Shown here: piece after piece, positions 46,000-57,900 of the stretch | How positions within the stretch are numbered: position 1 is the stretch's first letter | How the letters are laid out: each line of letters starts with the position of its first letter | Assembly (NCBI GenBank): GCA_965644315.1 | Contig: CBFFRQ010000078.1 | Location: 1-64,000, forward strand | From: Caecitellus pseudoparvulus | Taxonomy: Eukaryota > Bigyra: Bicosoecida | DNA: 64,000 bases | Reading direction: 5' to 3' | The notes under the pieces: model-generated | What the model was told of the DNA's origin: nothing | Databases searched by the model: none | Seen by the model: only the letters and a program-made list of their open reading frames with translations | Program-made: the position numbers and the translations under genes

Positions 46000-48900
46000 C
46001 TACGCTTTGGCTTTTCTGGCGCCAGAGCTGCGGCTGCGTGAGCCGAGCCGACCGCGCGAAGGTCGCGCCTTGCCCAGGAGGCTGCCGCGGTGCTCATCAG
46101 GCTGGTTGAAGCCTGTGGCCACATCGCGCACCATGGACTGCACCGACAAGGTGCGGTGGCGCTCTGCTTCAGCAGCTGCCGTTTGCAGGATCTTGCTGGT
46201 GCGGCGCGAGCGACGGCTCTTGGGTCGCAGTGCTGAGGACTTGCCCGGCAGGGCAGCTGGCAGCGGCTGGCGAGCGCCAGCAGGCGGTTTGGACGGCTCC
46301 ACCAGGACTGTGCTCTGTAACGAGGTCATCTCAATGTCTTTGCCTCGCCGGAGGGAGAGGGGTGCCTTGCGGCGCGAGGGCTTGGCACGTGGCTTGGCAG
46401 CTGAAGAAGCGTTCGTGAAGTTGGACATGACAACTGCAGCGATGGCCTTGCTCGCCACTGCGATGCCACCCAACGCTGGCTTTGGGAACAGCACTGCGAA
46501 GAGGAGCGCCAGCAGCGGGATCCAGAAGCCAAGGTTCACGCCAGTAACCACCACTGCATCAGCTGCCTCCAGGTTCACCTCTACAGCGCTCAGGTACGGG
46601 TTGGAGCGCCCCGCTTCGGCAAAAAAGGCGCCGCTTCGCCATGCAAACATGGCAAAGGTGAAGCCCGCCTGCACCATGACCCCGCCGTGCACCAAGACCG
46701 ACAGCGAATGCACGAGCACAGACTGACGGTGCATGCGGGAAACAGCAGCAAGTCGTGTCGCGTGCCCCTTGCACGTGTTCTCCTCCTTCCGCACAGCGTG
46801 CTGCAGCAGCGGCAGACTCGCCCAGGTTGGGGCGTCCCCCGTCATGAGCAGCGGCTGCAACCACAGGTTGGCTGCCATCCCAATCGCACACACTGCCCCC
46901 GCCATGTAGGCGCGGTTGATGAGGAAGGGCGAGGCGGCCGCGGCCAGAGCGAGCGCCAAGCACTGTCCCAGCCATGCGAGACTGTACCACCACATGGAAG
47001 GGCGGAAGAAGCCCCAGCTCCACCCAAGCGCACTCCAGACTGTGTCAGCGTGCCTCCAATCTCGGGATTGGGCAAAGGCAGTGCTCGCGTCCTCAGCGAG
47101 CTTCGATGCAATTTGAGGGTTAAGAAGCGCCGTGGCTGCGGTGGCCACAGGCCAAGTTGTTGTGTTGTCTGCACCATAGTCCACTTCTTCCCTGATCTCA
47201 TCCAGGACCGTATCGGAAGGTGTGCCCTCCGAGCGGCGTTGCGATTCAGTGTCAGGTTCTGCCCCAGCACCTTCGTCACTTGACAGGCTCGGGAGCGCAG
47301 CTGGGGACACTGCCCGGTGTCCCCTCCACAACAACACTGCAGGGATGAGACCCCAGATAATGGCCATGAAGGAAGCCCCAACCTGCAGCTGCACGTGCAC
47401 CGGCGACCCAGCCAGCTCCTTGAAGCCCTGCAGCATGTACTCGGCTTGCGGAGAAGCTGGCAGAGTAAGGAAGACTGTCACCATGGACAGCATGGAACGG
47501 GGGATGGTCATGAACAGAGAGATGACGAATGCAGCCGCCAGCGTGGCGAGGACGGTTTGTAGTGAGGGGCGAGGCGAGCGACGGAAGCCCAACGCCAGCG
47601 CCGCCACAACACACCCTACGACACAGCTTGCAAGCAGCCCGATGAGCGGCAGAGCTGCGCCGATGGCGAACGCCGCCGCAACATCGTCGTGGGCATTTGT
47701 TGCACAGGTCCAGTACGCAGCGTGCACGGGGACAACCGATGCGATGTGGGAGAGAACGCCCACGCCCTCCATGCCAGGCACAGTGCCCAGCCGGTACGAT
47801 TCCAGCTGGGAAGACCACTGCAAGTGCAGCACCAGGAGCCAGAGGCAGATGAAGCGAGTTTGGGCCATCCCGCTGTGTTGCAGCTGGCTCTGCGACCGCA
47901 CATCGACGGCCGCAGCGTCCACCACAAGGGCCACAAGTGGCCCATCCTTGCGCAGGCTCCAGTCGGCTCGGCTGCCTTGCTGCACCTCTGGAACTTGGAG
48001 GGCGGGGGGCACCTCCACCATGGCCTGGGGCGCACCCTTGCTGGCGCCGAGGATCTCACGCCACAACCACAGCATGCAGCCGAGGAGCGTGAGGCTGAGG
48101 AGGATCGTCAGCCACACCAGCCCCCACGCCGAGGTGTGGCAGGGCACGCAGTCCACGGAGGCGCCGCCAGCCACAGGCGAGTACGTGTACCCGTCTGCGC
48201 AAACGCCACACAGGTCCCCCTCGTGTCCCTCGGCACAGGTTGTTGGGATGACGCTGTAGCTGGACCACTCCAGGCTGGTTGCCGCGGCAGGCGCTTCACA
48301 GGCCAGGGGGTTGGGACACAGCAGGATGCCCTGCCCGATGGAGCTGGCCTGGGCGGACGGCATGAGGCCTGTGCCGTTTGAAGACAGCAGCGTCCCAGCC
48401 AGCGCGTACCCTGGCAGCACGGCGAGGATTCCGTCTCCGCAAACGGCGCCCTCAGGGCAGGGCGAGCACACTGTTGATCCAGGCAGGGAGAAGGTCCCGT
48501 CCCCACACCTCTGGCACACGGACGGGGACGACACTGGGCCGACAGTTGGGGACACCCCGACAGTGCCTGGGCCGCAGGGCACGCAGGTTAGTGTGGCTGC
48601 AGTCAAGGCAGCTCCACGGGGGGACGCCGCGCTGGCGCCACGGCCAGCCCGGCACTCACACACAAGCCCCGCGCGGACTTGGTCCGGGCCACATGTGGCC
48701 CGAGCTACGCTCACAGTGCCTCGTGACGCCAGCGTTGTCGTGGCGCTGCCAGATCCCGACCCTGACTCCACATCCAGCACACTAACTTCAATGTGGAGCT
48801 CTGACCCAACAGGCAGACTGGACACCTTGGACAGCGGCAAGAAGACGCCGTACAGGTACGAAGTCAGAGCAGCCCCGGGGGGGATCTCGTCTGCCACGCC

Positions 48901-51900
48901 TGACACGCTCCCATTCACGCTCTGCAGCAAGGCCAGCTCAGCAGGCACCAAGTTGCGCACGAGGGCCCGGAGGGAGCTCGTGTTGGCGGCTGTGCCAGAC
49001 AGTGCCCGCCTGGGTCCTGCTGCATCCACCTGCAAGCGGGCCGCGAGCACGTCCTGGCCTGCCTGGCGAGGACGACCCAGCGAATCTCGCAGGACGATGT
49101 ACGCCAACAGCAGGCCATCGGGAGTGAGAACTTGGGAGTCTTGTGTCAGCTTGGCCTCTGTGATGACTGCTGAGGGCAGAAGGGGGAGGTGCTGGCCGCT
49201 GAGAGTGCCGATGACTGGGAGCACGGAGGATTGCTGTGCGGCTGCCGTGCCCTGGCGAACATGCACGCTGATGAGGGTGGAGGAGAGGGTGAGAGCATTC
49301 GTCTGGGTGTTGTTGATGAGCAGCAGGGCCGTGCCCACGTACATCCCTGGCTCAGGAGTGGTCGTGCTGGAGATAACCAGGCTAAGGGGCACCTTCGCCT
49401 CGCCAGAGGGAGGCACGACGAGCGACCCGCCTGCAACTTGGGCCACATCCAGCCACCCTGTGACGGAAGACTGCGACGCTGCAAGCATGGCAAGCGCGTC
49501 AAATTGCACCTGTACGGCCGTGTTCACGTCCGTGGTGTTGCGGTTGGCGGCACAGGCCTGGGCAACGGGGGAGACGGACATGGCCCCGTCCAACAACACA
49601 GCCTGCTCAACTATCACAGCTTGCGATCCCAAATTGCGCAAGCTGAGGGTCGTGATGGGCACCGTAGCAAATGCGGACGGCGCCAAGCCAGCCGGGGGCG
49701 CCTGAGGAGGGAGGAAGAGCTTGCTCGGGCAGGGCTGCACCGTGGCCATGAGGAGGCGCACGGGTACGGCTGCCGTGGTGCCCTGCACATCGCCCAGCAC
49801 CAGCACCACCTCTGCCTCGTGCAGACCCTGTGGGAGTTGCGCCAAGTCGAAGCGCAGTTCGAGGACTGCACCTGCTCCAACTGGCACACTGCCTGTCAGC
49901 AGTCCCACCATGGACGGATCGTCTGCGAGCACCTGAGCTGTCGGGGGCAAGGACAGCAGCTCGCCGCGGGAGGGATCCGAAGCGCCAGGCATGGCGGCTG
50001 AGATCCAGCATGACAGCTCGCTGCGCTGCAGCAGGAACCAGCGCATGGGTGCCGTGCCTGAGTTCTGGATGGTCAAGCTCTTCTGCATGAAAGCGCTGCC
50101 GCTGTCTGGCTGGGCGTAACCCTCAAGGGATTGTGGGGAGAAGGAACCGGACGGCAGTGTCACCTGCACAAAGAGCGGGAAGGACAGCACTGTCTCCAGG
50201 CTCGCACTGGCATATGCCGTCACGTTGAACAAGAACAGGCCCTGGGCGGACGCCAGGTCACCACCTGCCACAATGGAGGGCGTGTCCAGGGACAGCAGCA
50301 GGGCCGTGTCCAGGGACGTGAAGGCGGTGGTAGAAAGTGGTCCGGCAAGTTGAGGCCCTTGCACGAGCACTGCGGGGGGCGAGCCACCGCCCTGGGACTG
50401 CAGCATTTGCACGGCAAGGTCCGGGTTCACGGAGGCTGTGCCAAGCAGCGCTGCAGACGGAGAGGAGGTGTACCCCACAGCCGATACTGCCACGCCAATG
50501 GACGTCAGCTGCCCCAGCGCCCGCACTGTGATGGGCAGCAGCGCCGAGCTGCCAGCTGTGGACAGTGAAGACACCGTCAGCTGCACCAGAGGCAGAGGCG
50601 TGGGGATGGCGTCCACGAATGTGACGCGGGGCAGGACACGCTCTGGTGGCGGTGTGGGCGCGCCCTGAGACGGCGCGGCGCTGGCCGAGGGCGGCGCAGA
50701 CAGGGACGGATCCTGGCTGCGGGTGGGCGTGGGCGTTGTGGCGGCCGAAGAGGAAGGCGAAGGGGACAGGGCTCCGGTTGGGGAGGCGGTGACGGAGGGT
50801 GTCGGCGAGCGGGTGACGATTGTCTGCGACGGCGTGGGGCTCATGGTGCCCGTGGCCGTCGCGGACATTGACGGACTGCCCGTGCCTGTCGGTGTCACAC
50901 TGGGTGTTTGGCTGGGCGTCACGCTGGCAGTGCCCGAAACAGACGATGTGACTGATGGCGTCACCGTCACAGAAGGCGAAGGGGACCAGAGAAGCGGCAC
51001 GACGCTGGGCCGCACCCACGGAGCCACAGGCGACAGAATTTCCTGTGTTCCTGGAACTCCAGACGTGTCGTTTCCACCTGCCACAGCGGAAAGCATGCTC
51101 AGGCGCTGCTGGGGCACGACCAGCGGCTCATACTGCGTCGCAGGCACCGGCAGGGCTTCCAGCACGTAGAAGTTGGAGCTTTTGGAGTATCCCCAAGTGC
51201 TGCGCCCGCCCTTCCGCTGCTCGTCGTCCAAGTACGCAGCGGACGTCAAGATATTCAGCATTCCCTTGCGCGTGTGCTCCAGTAGCGCCATGCTGGTGCC
51301 GATGTTGCTCCAGTTCGGCAGCATGCGGTCGTAGAGGGGAGTGGCCTTCAGCAAGGCAGCACTCTGCCGCACAGAGCCGTCTGGGTTCAAGTACACTGCG
51401 TAGATCTCCGCGTGCCGCTGCAGTCGCTCTCCAAAGTACCGCAACGCTTGGTTGCCGAACATACGTGGCCACAGGAATTGGCGAGGGTGGACGCCAGCGT
51501 GAGGCAAGTGCTTGAGGGCACCGCCTTGAGGATCACGGAACACGCTGCCCCTGTTCCCTGTGTGTAGTGCCTGTCTACAAAAGTTAACAATGTCAACTTG
51601 AACGTCGGAATCCACTGCAGGATCCAAGTTGTACTCTCCGGCGAACTGTTGAAAATGCGACTGGACGTAGTTTGAGACGGCTGACTTCCAAGAGCCAAGG
51701 AGCAGGTTGCGAGGTGCTCCATGTTCGTTTTCAACTGATGCGGACTCAAGATCACGAAAGGCTGGGGGGGGATTGATGCCAGTCCGGAAAAAGGCGGGGT
51801 CACCAACAAAAGGACACATGGCCACAGTTGACACAGGGAGGCTCGTGGGACCCATGCCCACTTGCAGCGCTGGGAATCGCTTCGCATGAGTAGACGAGGG

Positions 51901-54900
51901 GTGGTACCAAGGGTCCTCGAACGGGGGAATAGCGGCTCCCTCCGGAATGCGAGTCCCTGCCGCCCAGGTTGCAGTATTTGTGGAAGAGTTGCCATCGACG
52001 TTGAAGCCTGAAAGAGGCGCATCTCTGAACTGGTGCGCCAAAGAGGAAGGCACTTTTGGTGCGTACCAGTTGTACTGCGATTGCAAGAAACTACTGTAGC
52101 TGTTTGTCGAACCAGACCGGGTGATGCGAAGCTGCCGCCCTATGAGCAGGATTGGTGCCCCCCGTGAAACTGGGTCCCTGTTTCCAGCATTGCTTGTCGA
52201 ACGAAGCAAGCCGCCAAGGTGAAGCGCATTGGCCGGACGGGGAGGTCTCAACTGGTCAAACACACTTCCAGCTGACGCAAGGCCGGCTTGTCGAGATGTT
52301 TCTAAGTTTGTGGGTCTCTGGGAATGCAAAAACTGGTCGTTTCGATTGAAGGCATTAAAAGCCGTGGGGAAGATACGATGCTGGAGCCCCCCAGGCGACC
52401 CTGAGACGGACGTCGACCCCTGGTACCAGGAAGTCGTGGGGAGTGCGCCCATGTTGATTGGAATCGACCCATCGAGTGAAGGGTTTGTTGTTTTGAGCAA
52501 GCCTTTGTTATTTAGAGGCCATCTTCCCCCTGAAGTTGAAAGCTTTTGCAGATTGCTTCTCCCATCCATGAAAATGTTGTCCGTGAAGACCTGCCCCCCA
52601 TGCCTCCACTTGGGAAAGGCTTTCTGGCGCCAGGAGTCAACCTGGACAAGCAGATCGGGCACAGAGGAAGCGTAGCCGGATTCTTGAGCAAAGCCAAGGG
52701 GATTCGGGATGGATCCCAAGGCACTGTCGTAGGGGTTGACACCTGGGGCAGCTCCATCATCAAAGCTCTGTCCGGCAGAGTCTGGGCCAAGGTGAGGATA
52801 CCAGAGCTCGGGGTGCACGCCAGACACACCCAGTCCAACAGTGGTCCCCCCTACGTCGACACCAAACGGCCGAATGTCGTTCTCTTGCAGCAGACTCGCA
52901 TTCAGTGCCGTGCCGTTGCGCCCGAGGCGCAGGAGCAAGAGCATGCCCTTGCCCTCCCTGGTCTTCGGCATGTGATCCGGGGAGTACAGACCTGCTGCGC
53001 TCTGCGATGTCTCGGCTTTGCGCTCACCGTCGCGGAACAGGGCAGCTGGTCCGGATGAGGTGGTGCTTGTGCTGAAAGAGGCAGTTCCGTTCACGGCGTC
53101 TAGCACTCGTGGCGACGCTCGCCACAATGGAATGGCCAGCACTCCCCTCCCAACATACGCCATGGTGTCTCCGAAACCCATTTCAGGCCGCGTTGACATG
53201 GCGGAGAACGCCGCGGGAAGACCAGGAACTGTTGCCGGGCGAACAACGGTGAACGATTGAACCTGACCCTGTGCGTCCCTGTGCAGCAGAATGAGCACAC
53301 GCTGGCGTGAGTGCCCGTCTTGCATGATGCACGCGATGTCAATGCTGCCGGTCCCCTGCAAATCTCCGGCAGCGCTGAGGCTGAGAGGGAACATGGAGTT
53401 CGGATGTGGAGGTGGCATGGCCGAAGCTTGCGTGTCGTACAGATCCTTCATAGAGACGGTGGACACGGATCTTAGCATCCCGGTGGAGTTGAACACGAGC
53501 AAAAAGACTGCACCTGTCCCCACTGACCCGTTGCCACTCACACCCGGCCGAAGGTGCATCCCTGGTGCGCCGACAGCCATGGACAGCGCCGGCCCTCTCG
53601 TCGTGTGGTTGAACCACCCGACGTTCGCTACTGATGACCCAAACCGCCCCCCTTCACGCTGCATGTCCAGCGCCATCGTGTGAGTAGTTGATCCCAAGTC
53701 CATGTGCGGCCCGGTGCTCCGCCGGCCGATGCGGTCGAAGCTTGCGACACGGTAAATGCCATCCGCCAGCACCTTCCGCCCCGGTCGCACTCCCTCCCAC
53801 TTGTCAGATGTGCCAGTGGATCCCGGGATGTAGTACCCACCATTCCAGACTTTGGGCGTGCGCACGGCAGTCTTTGAGCCGGCGTCATGCTGCGGCCCTG
53901 GTTCCATGCGGACCATGAAAACAGCACCCACGTTGCCACGTCGCAGCTGGGGAGGCTCACGCCCCATACCCTGCAAGTTCCGGCGGCGTCTGGGAGGCGG
54001 GAATGGGGAAGCACTGGGAGAGGGCGCCACCCAAGTCCTGCCGATTTCACCGGCAAGGGGCGCTCCGACGAGGACTTCAGCAACTCCATCACCGTCAAAA
54101 TCGTGCATCGGGGCCATGGACATGCCCAGAGAATAGGCACTCTCTTGGTGCAGGCGCTTGGGCTCTGGAGCCTGCATGCGGCGAGCGCGGGCTGCAGGTG
54201 GCGGTATTGCCGCATCGAACATGGAGTTCTCTGGGCGGAATCTGTCTGTTGCTCCTTGCAGGAGCTGAGTCGTCGTGGAGCTGAACTGGGAATTCAGGTT
54301 GGTGTCATGGAATGCACAGTGCGCCCCAGGGAATACTACTGAACCAGCTGCCCTGTAGGCATTTGGACCCGTTGTTGTAAAGGTCGTCGAGGTCGTGCTG
54401 AGGGCACGTGCCCTCCTGTGTGCTGACGATTGGCTACTGACCTCGGCGCCTGCGACCACTGTGCGCTGAGAAGCACAGACGACCGCGAGCCTGTGCACGC
54501 AGTGCTCGGCAGATGGCGTACACTCGATAACTGATGACTGAAAATGGCACGAACCTGTTTGCAGTGGTGCTTCCGTGCCGTCCGGAAGGGCCACAGACAC
54601 GTTTTCGTACACCACTCCAGGAGCACGAAGTGTGCTCCTGCGCACAGGCAGCTCAGCACTGCTAAGCTCGCCTGAGCTTGTGGAGGATTGGGAGGAAGTG
54701 GAAGAGGACTGGTCCTCACTTGAAGAAGAAGTGGACTCGGCAAAGGCAACAAGCAAGCTGCCAACTTCTTCATCATCAGCCTCTGCCCCAAACTCCCCTG
54801 CAATATCGTTCCAGAGAAGGTCCTCAGGGCCCTGCACATCCCCGACCCACGCTTCCAAGACAAGAGCTCCGTTGGGACTGACCCATTCAGCTTGAGAATG

Positions 54901-57900
54901 GGGCACGTTCGGGATATTCAGGCTGGCCAAAAAGCGCTTGTCGCCTCCTGTCATATGACTATCTGGAAACCCACTGAAATATGGCACATTGGGAGATGGT
55001 CCTGGTGACTCTTCATCAGACAAAAACGTGCTCAGCTCAAATACTCCAGAGGTATCTTCCCAGCACCCGCGCATGCGCTTGCCCATGGCAGCAAGGTAGA
55101 GCCGCGCCATGTTGTAGTCAGCCTTGTGCCGCGGTGCCCAAGTCAACGGATCAATGCGCGTGGTCAGCTCTGCCTCTTGGTCGTATTGCGTGCTGAGCCG
55201 ACCGCCAGGCGGCCCTCTGTGCTTTGGGTAGTAGCCCCAGCCAGGGTGAGCCAACTGCGTCGCCATGAGCGCGCCTTGATGTGGGAATACGGACGAATCC
55301 ACGGAGCCGTTAGCATCCAGACGGAACACGCCAAGGTCCGGCAGGGCAAATATGACGTCTAATGCGCCATTTCCGTCGGGATCTCCCAAAGGCAGCACAC
55401 TCGGGAAGGCGGGGAATGGGGCAGATCCGTTCAGGCCTGCAAGCAGCCCATCACCATGACCCATCACAGAGGAGGCCACGCGTGCTTGAGCTGGAATGCC
55501 AATCGGGCTGTCTTCTTGTGAGCAAGTGACTGGTCTGGAGAACACAGACGTCGGGATGCGGAGACTTGCATCCAAGTGCAGCAAGCAAAACTGCGTGGAC
55601 CTTGAGGCTGGCAGCGGCACGTAAGTGACGTTTCCGTCATGGGCCGTCGTTTCAACCACAGTCCCGCTCGTTGTGATGAGCAGATCAGGGGTTGAATCTT
55701 CGGCGAAGGACGGAATGGAGCTCAGGCGCACCAGCGATGCAGGGAGCAGGTTGGAGCCCGGCGGCCGCACCTGCGTGGTGAACACCCTGTGCCAGTTAAC
55801 AACCCTGGCAACGACTGGGAAATCCCCGCTCAAGTGCACAGTAAGGATGTACACAGCGCCCGGCAAGCATGCTTGCGAATGGGTGCCAGTTTGGGCCGGG
55901 GAGCATTCGTGTGGTGCGAGGACTGCGATGGAGCTGCCGCCCAGGCTCTCAACGGATGCCCCAAAGCCGGTCCTCCCTGAAGCGTGGGCACTGACAAATT
56001 CAGGCTTGCCTCCTGGCCACAACACATCACCAATAGGCGGCATGTGAAATGACATGAAAACCACACCAGCGAAAGGGGTTGACGTGTTCAAGGAAGGCGC
56101 ACCGACTACCAGAACGTCTTGTCCAGAGGAACCCCATTCCATGCCCTGAAATGCTCGTGGGCTCTCCATGGTCGCCAGGTCCTGCGCCAGGGGTCCGATG
56201 TTTGGGCAAATATCGTGCATGTCCTGCGTTGTGGTTGCCTCCACATCACATCCGTCCCCGAAAGGACAAAACGGCGCGATTCGGTCCCCGAGCACCGAGA
56301 CTTGAACAAGCGCCCCCAACTCAGTTTCCCCATCTGTGACGGCACCAGGTGCCCCGATCACGAGCATAGATGAGCCAGGAGGCAGGGACTGTTGGAGGCG
56401 ACGGCGCCCGCGAAGTTCCTGGGGTATGCCACCTTGCCTCAGTGGGCGATCTGTGCGCAGAAGGGTCATGCTTCGCCCAAAGCCATGAAGGGTGGTGAAA
56501 CCCGATTCAATAGCTCGAAGTCGTCTTGGCAGTCGAACTACGTTTGCAGAAATGACTTGTGATGATGTTGCGTCGTACAGCATCTGCACGATGCCGACCG
56601 CCGAAGCATTCAGTGTGAACTCCATGCCAATCAAAAGCGTCTTCACTCCTTTACGTTGCGCGGGGGGGGGATTCACCATGAAGCTGAAAGGAAGTCTTTC
56701 TGCGCGACGGCGAAGTTGCAATATCTCGCCATCCTCAGAGGTAGAAGGCTCGCGCTCCAACCAAGTGGGCCAGCTGCTGCCGTCGACGTATGGCAGCTCA
56801 AGAATGCTGCTTCCAAACACCACACCATCTGCAAGAGTGTCCGTAGTGCCGTTGCCAGAAGGAGACGATTCGAAAGGGAACTCCAGGTCGAGCTCTTCTT
56901 GTAGAGCAGGCGCAAAGAACACGGGTGGAGTGATAGGCCCCGCAGGTCCGTGCTCTGGCCCTTGAAAACCAACCTGCGATGCTAGTGTTGGTGCTGGGGG
57001 AAAGCGCAGGGCTGTGAAGAGGATAGACTCAGCAAACTCGGGTGCGCTGGCAAGATCAACTGTTGACGCGGAAGGACAGTAGCCTGGAGAAGTCGAAGTC
57101 CGTGTCGTCGAAAAGGGCGGAAGAAATGACCCACACTGCCGACTGGGTCGTTCCTCGCTCCACAGCACACCTGGCAAGCTAATAGCCAGCTGGAGGGCAG
57201 CATTCAGCTGTGGCGGCTCCGCCTCCCGCCCAGCAAGAGCAGGTGGCGCGTCATCCCTTGTCCAGGCTGCCACCATGCCAGCTGCCCAGGTCTGCCACGC
57301 GCCTGGAGTTGAACCTTCACGCAGCCCCTGCAGTGCAAATGGCACGTTATCTCCCAGAGTCGCGTTGGGGCGCCACAGCACGCCTTCGTGGCTCAGGCTG
57401 AAGTACTCCCCACTGGGCCGGAAGGCATCATCTAACGGCACCAGCAGCGCAGTAGGCGGCGCGCCAATGAGCAAGTCCATCGTGCCGTCACCGTTCGCAG
57501 GCGGAACAGCTGCCAAGGACATGCCCAGTCCATTGCGCAGGTTTGGGCTCTCATCCGCCTTGGCCAGCTGCAAGTCGTGAAAGGCACCATTGTCAATCAA
57601 GTGCAGGCGAGTCGGCATGCCAGTGGGACTCAGCGTCAGCAACACGACTGTTCCGTCCAGACTGCGCATGGCACGATCCGCGTTGCGGCGGCCTGGAGCA
57701 CCGATAGCCAGCACGCCTCGCCCCAAGTACGCCAGACTCAGCCCGAACCAATCATCGTGGTGCTCGTTGTACTGCCGATCGAATGTCGTGCCGTCTGGCC
57801 TGCGGGGTGGTTCTTCGCCCCAGTGTTCGGCCTGGGGGTTGAAGGGGCTGTACTGGTGTCCGCCGCCCTCCACGAGGTTGTGCAGGTGTGTCACGTTGCG

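Noticed and set aside
47222-49705. Plus-strand frames of 345 and 464 aa antisense to the FG-GAP giant
   Set aside because: They oppose clear TM helices and GCC2/GCC3 cysteines on the minus strand and have no recognisable protein features.
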